Of a stretch of DNA of 64,000 nt, positions 37,380 through 46,059 are shown piece after piece (within the stretch, counting starts at the first letter, position 1; each line of letters starts with the position of its first letter). Origin of the DNA: Bog-473 sp963834405 (GTDB taxonomy: Bacteria; Actinomycetota; Acidimicrobiia; Acidimicrobiales; RAAP-2). The notes under the pieces are model-generated. The model made no database searches. It saw only the letters and a program-made list of their open reading frames with translations, and was not told the origin of the DNA. The DNA lies in NCBI GenBank assembly GCA_963834405.1, contig CAWIBX010000005.1, positions 1,116,001 through 1,180,000 on the forward strand, in the 5' to 3' direction. Position numbers and translations under genes: made by a program.

Positions 37380-37943
37380 ATGAGCACTACAACCAGCATT
37401 GCAACGCTTCCCAAGGCGGGCACCTACGTCGTTGACCCCGCCCACACCGAGGTGGGCTTCGTCGCTCGTCACCTCGTCGGCACCAAGGTACGGGGCCGCT
37501 TCACGGAGGCCCAGGGCACCTTCACGGTGGCCGAGAACCCCGAGGAGTCGACCCTGACGGCGTCGGTCGAGGCCGCGAGCATCTACACCGGCAACGCCAT
37601 GCGGGACGACCACCTGCGGACGAACGATTTCCTCGACGTCCCGAACTACCCGACCCTCAGCCTGACGAGCGTCGGCCTCAAGCGCGAGGACGACAGCCAC
37701 TGGGTCCTGACGGGTGAACTGACCATCCGCGGCGTCACCAAGCCGGTGGACTTCCACGTGGAGTACCTCGGCGAGGGCCCGTCCATGCAGGAGGGCAAGA
37801 CCGTGGTCGCCCTGTCCGCATCGGCGGAGATCGACCGGCGTGACTTCGGCGTCAGCTTCAACCACTCCCTGCTCGATGGCAGCGTGGTTGTCAGCAACAA
37901 GGTCGTCATCGAGATCGAGGTCGAGGCCAGCCTGGCCGACTGA
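37380..37943 (+). CDS. YceI family protein
   Basis: A 187-residue lipocalin-like YceI-family protein. It shows the family start TYVVDPAHTEVGFVARHLVGTKVRGRF, then TGNAMRDDHLRTNDFLDVPNYPTLSL and LTIRGVTKPVDFHVEY. YceI proteins bind isoprenoid-like molecules and are often induced by stress; many have a signal peptide, but this one does not and so may be cytoplasmic. ATG 37380 is preceded by AGGAGG. Regulation by the divergent MarR-type repressor is likely from the overlapping operator. Confidence 0.9.
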   Translation: MSTTTSIATLPKAGTYVVDPAHTEVGFVARHLVGTKVRGRFTEAQGTFTVAENPEESTLTASVEAASIYTGNAMRDDHLRTNDFLDVPNYPTLSLTSVGLKREDDSHWVLTGELTIRGVTKPVDFHVEYLGEGPSMQEGKTVVALSASAEIDRRDFGVSFNHSLLDGSVVVSNKVVIEIEVEASLAD

Positions 37944-37969
37944 CCCGGCGCTCTGGGCATGGCGGTGGA

Positions 37970-37975
37970 TACGCT
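37970..37975 (+). promoter_or_regulatory. Putative -10 element, leaderless start
   Basis: TACGCT ends 8 nt before the ATG of the FGGY kinase gene; no Shine-Dalgarno is visible. Confidence 0.45.
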
Positions 37976-37983
37976 TCCCCGCC

Positions 37984-39666
37984 ATGCCCACTGCCGCGTC
38001 CGGGGGCCTGCGCGACGCCGCGACCACGGAGCCTCGCACGACGCCAACCTCGACGAACCCCGACGACGTCTACGTCCTCGCTGTCGACCTCGGCACCGGC
38101 GGGCCCAAGGCTGCTCTTTTGTCGGCGGCCGGCCGCATCGCCGCCCACGCCTTTCAGGCGGTCGGAATTCATCTCACCGAGGACGGCGGCGCCGAACAAT
38201 CCGCCGGCGAGTGGTGGGCGGCCGTCGTCTCCGCCGCCCGGAAGGCCATCGCTGAAAGCGGCGTCCCCCCCGAGCACATCATCGGCGTCGGCTGCACCTC
38301 GCAGTGGCTGGGCACGGTCCCTGTCGGCAGCGAGGGGAACGCCATAGAGCCGGCCATCATCTGGATGGACTCTCGCGGCGCCCAGGCCATCCGCAACACC
38401 GTCCGGGGCGCGGTCAACGTGCAGGGCTACTCGCCCTCCAAACTGATCCCCTGGGTCCGCAAGACCGGCGGGATCCCCAGCCTCTCGGGCAAGGATCCGG
38501 TCGGCCACATCCACTTCCTCCGCGAGCAGCGCCCCGACACCTACGCAGCCGCCGCCGTCTTCCTGGAGCCCGTCGACTACCTGAATCTGCGCCTCACCGG
38601 CCTGGCGCGGGCGTCTCATGACTCCATCACGGCGCACTGGGTTACCGACAACCGCGACATCAACGCCATCGCGTACGACGACGGCCTGATCGCGCTGGCC
38701 GGCCTCGAGCGGGCCAAGCTGCCCGACCTCGTCCCGACCGGCAGCGTCCTCGGCGGCCTCACCCCGCACGCCGCCGACGAGCTCGGGATCCTGCCCGGCA
38801 CCCCCGTTGTCACGGGAACCGGCGACCTACACTCGGCGGCGGTCGGCTCCGGTGCGGTGGCCGACTACGACGCCCACCTCTACATCGGCACCTCCAGCTG
38901 GATCAGCTGCCACGTCCCCTTCAAGAAGACCGACGCCCTGACCAACGTCGCCTCCATCCCATCCGGCTTGCCCGGCCGCTACGTGGTCGCCGACGAGCAC
39001 GAGACGGGGGGTGCGTGCCTCACCTGGCTGCGTGACAACGTGCTGTTCCCCGACGACGCGCTCTCCCAGCCCGGGCTGCCCGTCCCCCACGACTTCTTCG
39101 CCACCCTCAATGACATGGCGGCCTCCGTCCCGCCCGGGGCCCATGGCGTTCTCTTCACCCCCTGGCTCAACGGCGAGCGCACCCCCGTCGATGACCACAC
39201 CATCCGGGGCGGCTTCCACAACCTCTCGCTCTCCTCGACCCGGTCCGACATGGTCCGCGCCGTCCTCGACGGGGTGGCACTCAACTCGGCCTGGCTGCTG
39301 GGTCCGGTCGAGAAGTTCTGCAAGAAGAAGTTCGACTCGCTCGCCTTCATCGGCGGCGGTGCCAACTCCGACCTGTGGTCCCAGATCCACGCCGACGCCC
39401 TGAACCGCCCCATCCGGCAGGTGGCCGACCCGGTCCAGGCCAACGTGCGCGGCGCCGGCCTCCTCACACACCTGGCCCTCGGCAACCTGACCGTCGACGA
39501 CATCCCGGCGACGGTGCAGATCAAGGCGACGTACGAGCCCGACCCCGCCGCCTCGAAGTTCTACGCCGACCTGCTCGAGGAGTTCGTCAACCTCTACAAG
39601 GAGACCAAGGGCATCCACAAGCGGCTCAACAGCCGCCGCCTCCACCAGTCCGCAGCATCCCCCTGA
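37984..39666 (+). CDS. FGGY-family carbohydrate kinase (xylulokinase-like)
   Basis: A 560-residue sugar kinase. The N-terminal ATP-grip region has VDLGTGGPKAALLSAAG (phosphate 1), the middle has IIWMDSRGAQAIRNTV, where Asp binds the sugar, and the C-terminal ATPase half has LYIGTSSWISCHV and FIGGGANSDLWSQIHADALNRPI with the adenosine motif. Length and motif spacing match xylulokinase and related FGGY kinases, which phosphorylate pentuloses or polyols with ATP. The specificity is uncertain. A TACGCT hexamer 8 nt upstream supports ATG 37984. It converges with the glutamine synthetase-like gene 4 bp away. Confidence 0.9.
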   Translation: MPTAASGGLRDAATTEPRTTPTSTNPDDVYVLAVDLGTGGPKAALLSAAGRIAAHAFQAVGIHLTEDGGAEQSAGEWWAAVVSAARKAIAESGVPPEHIIGVGCTSQWLGTVPVGSEGNAIEPAIIWMDSRGAQAIRNTVRGAVNVQGYSPSKLIPWVRKTGGIPSLSGKDPVGHIHFLREQRPDTYAAAAVFLEPVDYLNLRLTGLARASHDSITAHWVTDNRDINAIAYDDGLIALAGLERAKLPDLVPTGSVLGGLTPHAADELGILPGTPVVTGTGDLHSAAVGSGAVADYDAHLYIGTSSWISCHVPFKKTDALTNVASIPSGLPGRYVVADEHETGGACLTWLRDNVLFPDDALSQPGLPVPHDFFATLNDMAASVPPGAHGVLFTPWLNGERTPVDDHTIRGGFHNLSLSSTRSDMVRAVLDGVALNSAWLLGPVEKFCKKKFDSLAFIGGGANSDLWSQIHADALNRPIRQVADPVQANVRGAGLLTHLALGNLTVDDIPATVQIKATYEPDPAASKFYADLLEEFVNLYKETKGIHKRLNSRRLHQSAASP

Positions 39667-39670
39667 CCGG

Positions 39671-41029
39671 TCAGATCCGCTCGAAGTTCCGCTGCAGCTC
39701 CCAGTCCGAGACGTGCCGGTTGGACGCCTCCCACTCCTGCTGCGCGGTGTTGAGCATGTGGTGGTGGACCTCGGGCCCGAACGCCTCGGCCGCCACCGAC
39801 GACCGGCGCAGCTCGTCGATTGCCTCGACCAGCGTCGAGGGGATGCGCGGCACGTCGGTCGCTTCGTAGGCGTTGCGGGTGTACGGATCGGACAGGGCCA
39901 GTTCGTGGTCGATCCCGTACAGGCCGGCAGCGATCGTCGCCGCGAGCACGAGATAGGGGTTGACGTCCGCGCCCGGTATCCGGGACTCGACGCGGCGGCC
40001 TGCACCCTGCCCCACCACCCGGAAGCCGCATGTGCGGTTGTCCTTGCCCCACACAGCGGCCGTGGGCGCCCAGCTGCCGGGGACGTAGCGCCGGTACGAG
40101 TTCAGCGTCGGGGCGGCGCACCAGGCCAGCTCGCGCGCCGCGTACAGCTGGCCCGCCAGGAACTGCCGCGCCACCACGGAGAGCCCGCTCGGGTGTGACG
40201 CGTCCGCCATCAAGGGCGCGCCGCTCTCCCTGTCCCACAGGCTGGCGTGGACGTGGCACGACGACCCCACGTCGTCCATGGTCCACTTGGCCATGAACGT
40301 GGCGGCCCGGCCCTCCTGCGCCGCGACCTCCTTGATCCCGTTCTTGAACACGAGATGCCGGTCCGCCGTCTCCAACGCGCCGGCGTAGGTCACGTTGACC
40401 TCGTGCTGCCCGCGTCCCGCCTCGCCCTTGGAGAACTCGACCGGGATGTCCGCCGCCTGCATCTCCAGACGGATGCGCCGAAGGATGTACTCCTCGCGCG
40501 ACGTCTGCAGCAGCTGGTAGTCCTCAATGGTCGACGTGTGCGGTGTCAGGCCCCTCCAGCCCGCGGCGGCGGCCTCCTCGTAGGTGTCGCGGAACAGGAA
40601 GAACTCGAGCTCCGTGGCGCAGTCGACCCGCAGCCCGCGCGTGGCGGCGCGGTCCAGCTGGTGGCGCAGGACCTGGCGCGGCGAGACCTCGACGGGCTCG
40701 CCCTCCTCGTCGGTGAGGTCGGCGATCACGAGCGCCGACCCCGGCAGCCAGGGGATCAGCCGTGAGGTCGCGTAGTCGGGCCGGCACACGACGTCGCCGT
40801 AGCCCGTGTCCCAGTTGGCGAACCGGTATCCGGGCAACGGCGTCATGTCGACGTCGACGGCCAGGAGGTACTCACACGCCTCAATGCCGTGCTCGGCCAC
40901 GTGTGACGAGAAGAAGTCCGCGGTCACCCGCTTGCCCACCGGACGTCCGTACATGTCGGGGAACGCGACGATCACCGTGTCGATGGAGCCGTCGGAGATC
41001 CCCGCGTCAATCAGTTCACGACCTGGCAT
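39671..41029 (-). CDS. Glutamine synthetase-family protein (gamma-glutamyl-amine ligase-like)
   Basis: A 452-residue member of the glutamine synthetase superfamily. It has the metal-binding ELEFFLF (about residue 141), the KGEAGRGQHEVNVTYAG signature, SSCHVHASLWD, and the ATP-binding NSYRRYVPGSWAP. In contrast to biosynthetic GlnA I do not see the adenylylation Tyr motif. Such paralogues (PuuA, GlnA3 or GlnA4-like) ligate glutamate to polyamines or ethanolamine. The divergent gene encodes a PuuD-like hydrolase, so a catabolic gamma-glutamyl-amine pathway is probable. ATG 41029 fits the family start. Confidence 0.85.
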   Translation of the reverse strand: MPGRELIDAGISDGSIDTVIVAFPDMYGRPVGKRVTADFFSSHVAEHGIEACEYLLAVDVDMTPLPGYRFANWDTGYGDVVCRPDYATSRLIPWLPGSALVIADLTDEEGEPVEVSPRQVLRHQLDRAATRGLRVDCATELEFFLFRDTYEEAAAAGWRGLTPHTSTIEDYQLLQTSREEYILRRIRLEMQAADIPVEFSKGEAGRGQHEVNVTYAGALETADRHLVFKNGIKEVAAQEGRAATFMAKWTMDDVGSSCHVHASLWDRESGAPLMADASHPSGLSVVARQFLAGQLYAARELAWCAAPTLNSYRRYVPGSWAPTAAVWGKDNRTCGFRVVGQGAGRRVESRIPGADVNPYLVLAATIAAGLYGIDHELALSDPYTRNAYEATDVPRIPSTLVEAIDELRRSSVAAEAFGPEVHHHMLNTAQQEWEASNRHVSDWELQRNFERI

Positions 41030-41072
41030 GCGCCATGTTGGCCGCGTCGCTGGAAAGCGTCCAGCCCCTATG

Positions 41073-41078
41073 TACGCT
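41073..41078 (+). promoter_or_regulatory. Putative -10 element, leaderless start
   Basis: TACGCT ends 6 nt before GTG 41085 of the PuuD-like gene, in a short 55-bp divergent region shared with the glutamine synthetase-like gene. Confidence 0.45.
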
Positions 41079-41084
41079 GGCCCC

Positions 41085-41861
41085 GTGCGTGCGACTGCCG
41101 GTCCCGAGTCCGTCCCGCTGATCGGCGTCTCCACCTACGTCGCCGACGTCCGCTGGGGCCGCTGGGAGCGCCGGGCGGCCGTCCTCCCCGAGAACTACTT
41201 CGAGCTCGTCGCCGCAGCCGGGGGCCGGCCCCTTCTCCTCCCGTCCCCGAGTACGGCACCCGACGGTCCCGGGCAGGGCGCCGACGAGGTCATCGCGGCC
41301 ATCGACGGGCTGGTCCTGACCGGCGGCGGAGACGTCGACCCCCTCGCCTACGGGGAGGAGCCGGCGCCCGAGGTAGCCGGCGTCGATACCAACCGCGACG
41401 CCGGCGAGCGGGCCCTGTTGCAAGCCGCGCTGCGGGCGGACTTGCCCGTGCTGGCCATCTGCCGCGGCTGCCAAGTCCTCAACGTCGACCTCGGCGGCAC
41501 GTTGCACCAGCATCTGCCCGAATTGATCGGCCATTCCGAGCACCGCACCGCGCCGTACGTGTTCGGCGACATCGAGGTCGACACCGAACCGGGCTCGCTG
41601 GCCGCCCGGGTCTTCGGCCAGACGCCGACGGTGCGCTGCTCGCACCATCAGGCCATCCGCGAGGTAGGCCGCGGGCTCGTCCCGACCGCCCGGACACACG
41701 ACGGCGTCGTCGAGGCGGTCGAGCTGCCCGGAACCCGCTTCGTCCTCGGCGTGCAGTGGCACCCCGAAGAGGGGATGGACCAGCGCCCTTTCGACGCCCT
41801 CGTCAGGGCGGCCTGCGCCTTCCACGACGACCACCGTCGGGCGACGGCCCGTCTGTCGTGA
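41085..41861 (+). CDS. Gamma-glutamyl-GABA hydrolase-like class I glutamine amidotransferase
   Basis: A 258-residue peptidase C26-type class I amidotransferase, PuuD-like. The nucleophile is in AICRGCQVLNVDLGG (about residue 128), LTGGGDVDPLAYGEE precedes it, and the catalytic His-Glu pair lies in VQWHPEEGMD (about residue 228). PuuD-type proteins hydrolyse gamma-glutamyl-gamma-aminobutyrate in amine catabolism. It is divergent from the GlnA-like gene, and the SDR follows 14 nt downstream. The true substrate is an inference from context. Confidence 0.9.
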   Translation: MRATAGPESVPLIGVSTYVADVRWGRWERRAAVLPENYFELVAAAGGRPLLLPSPSTAPDGPGQGADEVIAAIDGLVLTGGGDVDPLAYGEEPAPEVAGVDTNRDAGERALLQAALRADLPVLAICRGCQVLNVDLGGTLHQHLPELIGHSEHRTAPYVFGDIEVDTEPGSLAARVFGQTPTVRCSHHQAIREVGRGLVPTARTHDGVVEAVELPGTRFVLGVQWHPEEGMDQRPFDALVRAACAFHDDHRRATARLS

Positions 41862-41875
41862 CGTGACGTGATGAC

Positions 41876-42670
41876 ATGACACCGCACGTCACCGGCCGGG
41901 TCGCCGTGATCACCGGCGCCAGCCGCGGGCTGGGCGCCGGCCTCGCCGACCACTTCGCCTCGTCGGGGATGCACCTGGGCCTCTGCGCCCGCCACAAGCC
42001 GCAGCTCGTGGTGCGCACCAGGCCCACGGCGCAACACGGCCACGTCGTCTCGGCCGAGCTGCCCGTCCTGTCCGCCGTCGACATCACCGACCGCGTCGCG
42101 CTCGAGCACTTCACACACGCCGTCGTCGCTCGATTCGGACGCATCGACCTCTGGGTCAACAACGCCGGCCTGCTCGGCCCCATCGGCCCGCTGGCCGACG
42201 CCGACCCCACTCAAGTCGCCCGTGCCGTCGAGGTGAACGTGACGGGCGTCCTCCACGGGTCGGCCGTGTTCGCCGCCCACGTGCGCTCCCGGCCGGGGCA
42301 CGGAGTGCTCGTCAACATCTCCTCGGGCGCCGCCTCCAAGCCCTACGAGGGCTGGGCCACGTATTGCGCGACCAAGGCGGCCGTCGACCAGGTCACCCGC
42401 GTCCTCGCGCTCGAGGAGGCACGCCACGGCCTCTCCGCCTATGCGCTCGCCCCCGGCCTCGTCGACACCGACATGCAAGCCAGCGTCCGCGCCGCCGACG
42501 AGGAAGCGTTCCCCGAGGTGGAACGCTTCCGCCGCGCCGCCGAAGAACACCGGTTCAACTCGCCCGCCTGGGTGGCCGAGCACATTCTGGCGCTGGCGTT
42601 CGGCCCCGACCCGCCGGACTCGGTCACGGTGCGCCTCCCCGACCAACCCGTCCCGCATCTGGCCCGATAA
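41876..42670 (+). CDS. Short-chain dehydrogenase/reductase
   Basis: A 264-residue SDR family oxidoreductase. The nucleotide-binding motif is VAVITGASRGLGAGLADHF (about residues 9-27), followed by LWVNNAGLLG, the catalytic serine region NISSGAAS and YCATKAAVD, where the Tyr-x3-Lys pair is intact. It oxidises or reduces an alcohol or carbonyl with NAD(P). It follows the PuuD-like gene by 14 nt in the same direction, so it probably belongs to the gamma-glutamyl-amine catabolic unit. The substrate is unknown. Confidence 0.9.
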   Translation: MTPHVTGRVAVITGASRGLGAGLADHFASSGMHLGLCARHKPQLVVRTRPTAQHGHVVSAELPVLSAVDITDRVALEHFTHAVVARFGRIDLWVNNAGLLGPIGPLADADPTQVARAVEVNVTGVLHGSAVFAAHVRSRPGHGVLVNISSGAASKPYEGWATYCATKAAVDQVTRVLALEEARHGLSAYALAPGLVDTDMQASVRAADEEAFPEVERFRRAAEEHRFNSPAWVAEHILALAFGPDPPDSVTVRLPDQPVPHLAR

Positions 42671-42696
42671 GGGTCTGGTCAGGGACCGGCGACGGG

Positions 42697-42702
42697 TAAG
42701 GT
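42697..42702 (+). promoter_or_regulatory. Putative -10 element, leaderless start
   Basis: TAAGGT ends 8 nt before the ATG of the 47-residue membrane protein at 42711. Confidence 0.45.
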
Positions 42703-42710
42703 CGCGGGCC

Positions 42711-42854
42711 ATGCCCAAGAGCGGTGCCCGCAAGGTCGTGAAGCCCGTCGCCGCCGCAGCGGTGACGCTCGGCACCATCGCCAGCATCTGGTGGTTCGCG
42801 CTCAAGCCCCGGCGCAAGGCCAAGAGCGCCGGCATCACCACGGAGAAGAAGTAG
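42711..42854 (+). CDS. Small single-pass membrane protein (47 aa)
   Basis: A 47-residue protein that is easily missed. It opens MPKSGARKVVKPVAAA, has one hydrophobic stretch (AAAAVTLGTIASIWWFAL, about residues 14-31) and a positively charged tail KPRRKAKSAG. Orientation would place both charged ends at the membrane interface. ATG 42711 is 8 nt after TAAGGT, so a leaderless message fits. It lies between the SDR and Sir2 genes and may be unrelated to them. I do not recognise a family. The codons used look native. Confidence 0.5.
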   Translation: MPKSGARKVVKPVAAAAVTLGTIASIWWFALKPRRKAKSAGITTEKK

Positions 42855-42884
42855 CAGCCCTCTCGTTCAGGTCGTTCAATCCGG

Positions 42885-43664
42885 TCAGCTCGTCGAGCCC
42901 ACCGGCTCCAGCCCCGAGACCAGAGCGGGCAGGCACTCGCTGATCGACCCGAAGACGAGGACGTCGGCCAGCGCGTCCATCTCGGTCGGCCCCCCGTTCA
43001 CGATCACGACCACGGCGCCGTGCCGGACGGCCACCGGCACCAGGCCGGCCGCCGGGAACACCCCCAGCGTCGATCCCACCGCCAGCAGGAGGTCGCAGTC
43101 GGCCGCCGCCATCTCCGCCCGCATCAGGTCCTCGGGCACCAGGCTCTGTCCGAAGCTGATGGTCGCCGCCTTGAGGATCCCGCCGCACTCCAGACACGAG
43201 GGATCGTCCTCGCCGGCGCGCACCCGCTCGTGCACCGGCTCCGCCGGCTGGCGGTCGCCGCAGCGCAGGCACACCACGTCCCGCGTCGTCCCATGTATCT
43301 CGACGATCCGCTCCGGGCTCGTCCCGGCCTTCTGGTGCAACCCGTCGATGTTCTGGGTCACGAGCGTGTCCAGCCGGCTGCTCCGTTCCAGGTCCACCAG
43401 CGCCCGATGCCCCGGGTTGGGCTCGGCCTCGAGGAGCGTCGACGTCAGGCGGTTCTGCCACGACCGCCGCCGCATCTCCGGGTCGCTCACGTAGACGTCG
43501 AGCTGCGCCATCTTCTCGGCTTCGGGGTTCTTCGTCCACAAGCCTTGCGGTCCGCGGAAGTCCTGGATGCCCGAGTCGGTCGAGATCCCGGCCCCGGTCA
43601 ACACGGTCACGCGGCGCGCCCGCGCCAACAGCGCCCGCGCCCGCTCCATCTCCACCGTCGTCAT
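42885..43664 (-). CDS. Sir2 family NAD-dependent protein deacylase
   Basis: A 259-residue sirtuin. It has the NAD-binding TGAGISTDSGIQDFRG (about residues 23-38), TQNIDGLHQKAG with the catalytic His region EIHGTTRDVVC, the zinc ribbon CLRCGDRQP and CLECGG, and a second nucleotide part LLAVGSTLGVFPAAG. It removes acyl groups from lysine, consuming NAD. The usual FGE after the zinc ribbon reads ISFGQSL here. ATG 43664 was chosen over GTG 43682 because homology begins at MERARAL. It is divergent from the broken acyl-CoA synthetase. Confidence 0.9.
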   Translation of the reverse strand: MTTVEMERARALLARARRVTVLTGAGISTDSGIQDFRGPQGLWTKNPEAEKMAQLDVYVSDPEMRRRSWQNRLTSTLLEAEPNPGHRALVDLERSSRLDTLVTQNIDGLHQKAGTSPERIVEIHGTTRDVVCLRCGDRQPAEPVHERVRAGEDDPSCLECGGILKAATISFGQSLVPEDLMRAEMAAADCDLLLAVGSTLGVFPAAGLVPVAVRHGAVVVIVNGGPTEMDALADVLVFGSISECLPALVSGLEPVGSTS

Positions 43665-43702
43665 CGCGGGCCATGGTGGCACGGACGTAACCTCGCTGCC
43701 TC

Positions 43703-44679
43703 ATGGCGTCACCGTCCGTACCGTCGAGACCGCCCGTCACCGTCGAACTGTGACCGCCGCCGACGCCGAGCAACGGCAGCGCCGGGCCGCCGCCGCGCTC
43801 CTCGCCCAGGGTTGCAGCGCCGGCGACCGGGTGGCCTTCGCACTGGGCTCGTCGGCCGACCTCGTCTGCCCCGTCCTCGGCGCCGAACGCGTCGGGATCG
43901 TCCCGGTCCTGCTCAACGCCACCCTGACGCCGGCCGAGCGCGACCGCCTGGCGGACGACGCCCAACCGATCCTCCGCATCTTCTACACCGAAGCTCTGGC
44001 CGCCCTCGCCGCCACCGCCACCGTCGCCACCAAGTCCCTCGAACTCGCCCCCTACCCGCTCACCCGCTCCATGCACTACACGTCGGGCACGACGGGCCGC
44101 CCCAAGGGGTGTGGCCGTCGGGTTGTGGGACGAGGCCACGGCCAAGGCCGTCTACGAGGACGAGGCCGAGGTCTGGCACTTCCATCCGGCCGACCGCCAC
44201 CTCGTCTGCTCGCCCCAGTACCACCATTCGGACTTCGCCCGCTTCAGCTACTGGGGTGACGAGGCGGCGACTCGGGCCGCCTGGCGCGGTTCGCCCTGCG
44301 CCGTGGGTGACCTCGGCTCCCGCGACCGCGACGGCTTCTTGTACCTGACGGGCCGGCGCCCCGACCTCATTATCGGCGGGGCGTCAACGTCTACCCGGTC
44401 GAGGTGGAGAACGTGCTCGGGGAGGTCCCCGGCGTGCGAGAGGTGGCGGTGTTCGCGCTGCCCGACGAGCAGTGGGGACAGCGCGTCTCCGCGGCCTTCA
44501 TCGCAGATGCAGGGGTGGGCGAGGATGCCCTGCGGGACGCCGCCTCGGCCCAACTCACCCCGTACAAGCGGCCCAAGTCCTAGTTCCGGGCCCGGCACCT
44601 CCCGCGCACGGTCACCGGCAAGCTGATGCGCCGGGCCGTGGCCGAGCACCTGGGCGTCGTCGCCTCGATTGAGGGGTAG
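43703..44679 (+). pseudogene. Acyl-CoA synthetase (AMP-binding), inactivated
   Basis: A decayed adenylate-forming enzyme. The N-terminal domain (AAALLAQGCSAGDRVAF, LPVLLNATLTP) runs up to the P-loop YTSGTTGRPKG, where a +1 frameshift occurs near 44106. The new frame (GLWDEATAKAVYEDEAEVWHF, PQYHHSDFARFSYW) then jumps directly to the C-terminal VGDLGSRDRDGFLYLTGRR, so about 150-200 residues in the middle are missing. Another frameshift comes near 44375, followed by RGVNVYPVEVENVLGEVPGV and LTPYKRPKS, and an in-frame TAG at 44581 before TVTGKLMRRAVAEHLG. Several independent lesions rule out a functional product. Confidence 0.85.
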
Positions 44680-44688
44680 AACAGGATC

Positions 44689-46059
44689 ATGCCGTTCGCC
44701 ACCATCAACCCCGCCACCGGGAAGACCGAGAAGGTGTTCCCGACCCACACCCCCGAGGAGGTGGACAAGCTCCTCGACCGGGCCGTGGCCGCGTTCGCCG
44801 ACTACAAGACGACGACCTTCGCCGAGCGGGCGCGCCACGTCGTCACCGCGGCCGAGCTCCTCGAGGGTGAGGTCCCGGACCTGGCGCGCATCCTCACCAC
44901 CGAAATGGGCAAGACGTTTGCCGCCGCGAAGGCCGAGGTGTCGAAATGCGCGGTGGGCCTCCGGTGGTTCGCCGAAAATTCGGAGCGCCTGCTGGCCGAC
45001 GAGGAGATCCCGACCGCAGCGAAGGCGTCGAGGTCCTACGTGCACTACCAGCCGCTCGGGCCGGTGCTCGCGATCATGCCGTGGAACTTCCCGCTTTGGC
45101 AGGTGATCCGTTTCGCCGCCCCCGCCCTCATGGTCGGCAACGTGGGGCTGCTGAAGCACGCGTCGAACGTCCCGCAGACGGCGCTCGCCATCGAGGACCT
45201 CTTCCGGCGGGCGGGACTGCCCGAGGGCGTCTTCACGACGCTGCTGGTGGAGTCGAAGGACGTGGCGGCGATCATCGAGGACCCGCGGGTGGCCGCCGTC
45301 ACCCTGACCGGCAGCGAGCGGGCGGGCATGTCGGTGGCGGCGACGGCCGGGCACGCGCTGAAGAAGAGCGTGCTGGAGCTCGGCGGGTCCGATCCCTTCC
45401 TCGTGCTGCCGTCGGCCGACCTCCATGCGGCCGTGCGCACCGCGGTGACCGCCCGCGTGCAGAACAACGGGCAGTCGTGCATCGCGGCCAAGCGTTTCAT
45501 CGTCGCCGACGCGGTGTACGACGAGTTCCTGTCCCGCTTCACCGAGGCCATGGACGCGCTCGTCGTAGGGGACCCGTTCGACCCCGCCACCGACGTCGGC
45601 CCCATTGTGACCGAGGCCCAGCGCGACGAGCTGGTGGCGCAAGTGGAGGCGGCGCGCGCCGAGGGCGCCACGGTGCACGCCGGCGGCAAGGTCCCCGGCG
45701 GGGACGGCTGGTACTTCGCGCCGACCGTGCTCTCGGACGTCACCATGGACATGGAGTTCGCGCAGCAGGAGATCTTCGGCCCGGTGGCCACGGTCATCCG
45801 GGTGCCCGACGTGCAGGCCGCGCTCGACGCCGCCAATGCGACAACCTTCGGCCTCGGCTCGAGCGTGTGGACGAACGACGACGAGGAGGTGCGGCGCTGC
45901 ATCGAGGGGATAGAGGCCGGCGCCGTGTTCGTCAACGCCATGGTGGCCTCCATGCCCGAGATGCCCTTCGGAGGGGTCAAGCGGTCGGGCTACGGACGCG
46001 AACTGTCCGAGGTCGGGCTGAAGGAGTTCACCAACACCAAGACCGTATGGATCGCTTGA
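44689..46059 (+). CDS. NAD(P)-dependent aldehyde dehydrogenase (succinate-semialdehyde type)
   Basis: A 456-residue aldehyde dehydrogenase, oxidising an aldehyde to the acid using NAD(P). The nucleotide region is MPWNFPLWQVIRF (about residue 125), the catalytic Glu lies in LELGGSDPFLVL, and the catalytic Cys in NNGQSCIAAKRF (about residue 262). Its length and sequence fit the GabD (succinate-semialdehyde) group. It could oxidise aldehydes arising from the gamma-glutamyl-amine pathway encoded nearby; this link is inference. It overlaps the next gene by 13 nt. Confidence 0.9.
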   Translation: MPFATINPATGKTEKVFPTHTPEEVDKLLDRAVAAFADYKTTTFAERARHVVTAAELLEGEVPDLARILTTEMGKTFAAAKAEVSKCAVGLRWFAENSERLLADEEIPTAAKASRSYVHYQPLGPVLAIMPWNFPLWQVIRFAAPALMVGNVGLLKHASNVPQTALAIEDLFRRAGLPEGVFTTLLVESKDVAAIIEDPRVAAVTLTGSERAGMSVAATAGHALKKSVLELGGSDPFLVLPSADLHAAVRTAVTARVQNNGQSCIAAKRFIVADAVYDEFLSRFTEAMDALVVGDPFDPATDVGPIVTEAQRDELVAQVEAARAEGATVHAGGKVPGGDGWYFAPTVLSDVTMDMEFAQQEIFGPVATVIRVPDVQAALDAANATTFGLGSSVWTNDDEEVRRCIEGIEAGAVFVNAMVASMPEMPFGGVKRSGYGRELSEVGLKEFTNTKTVWIA

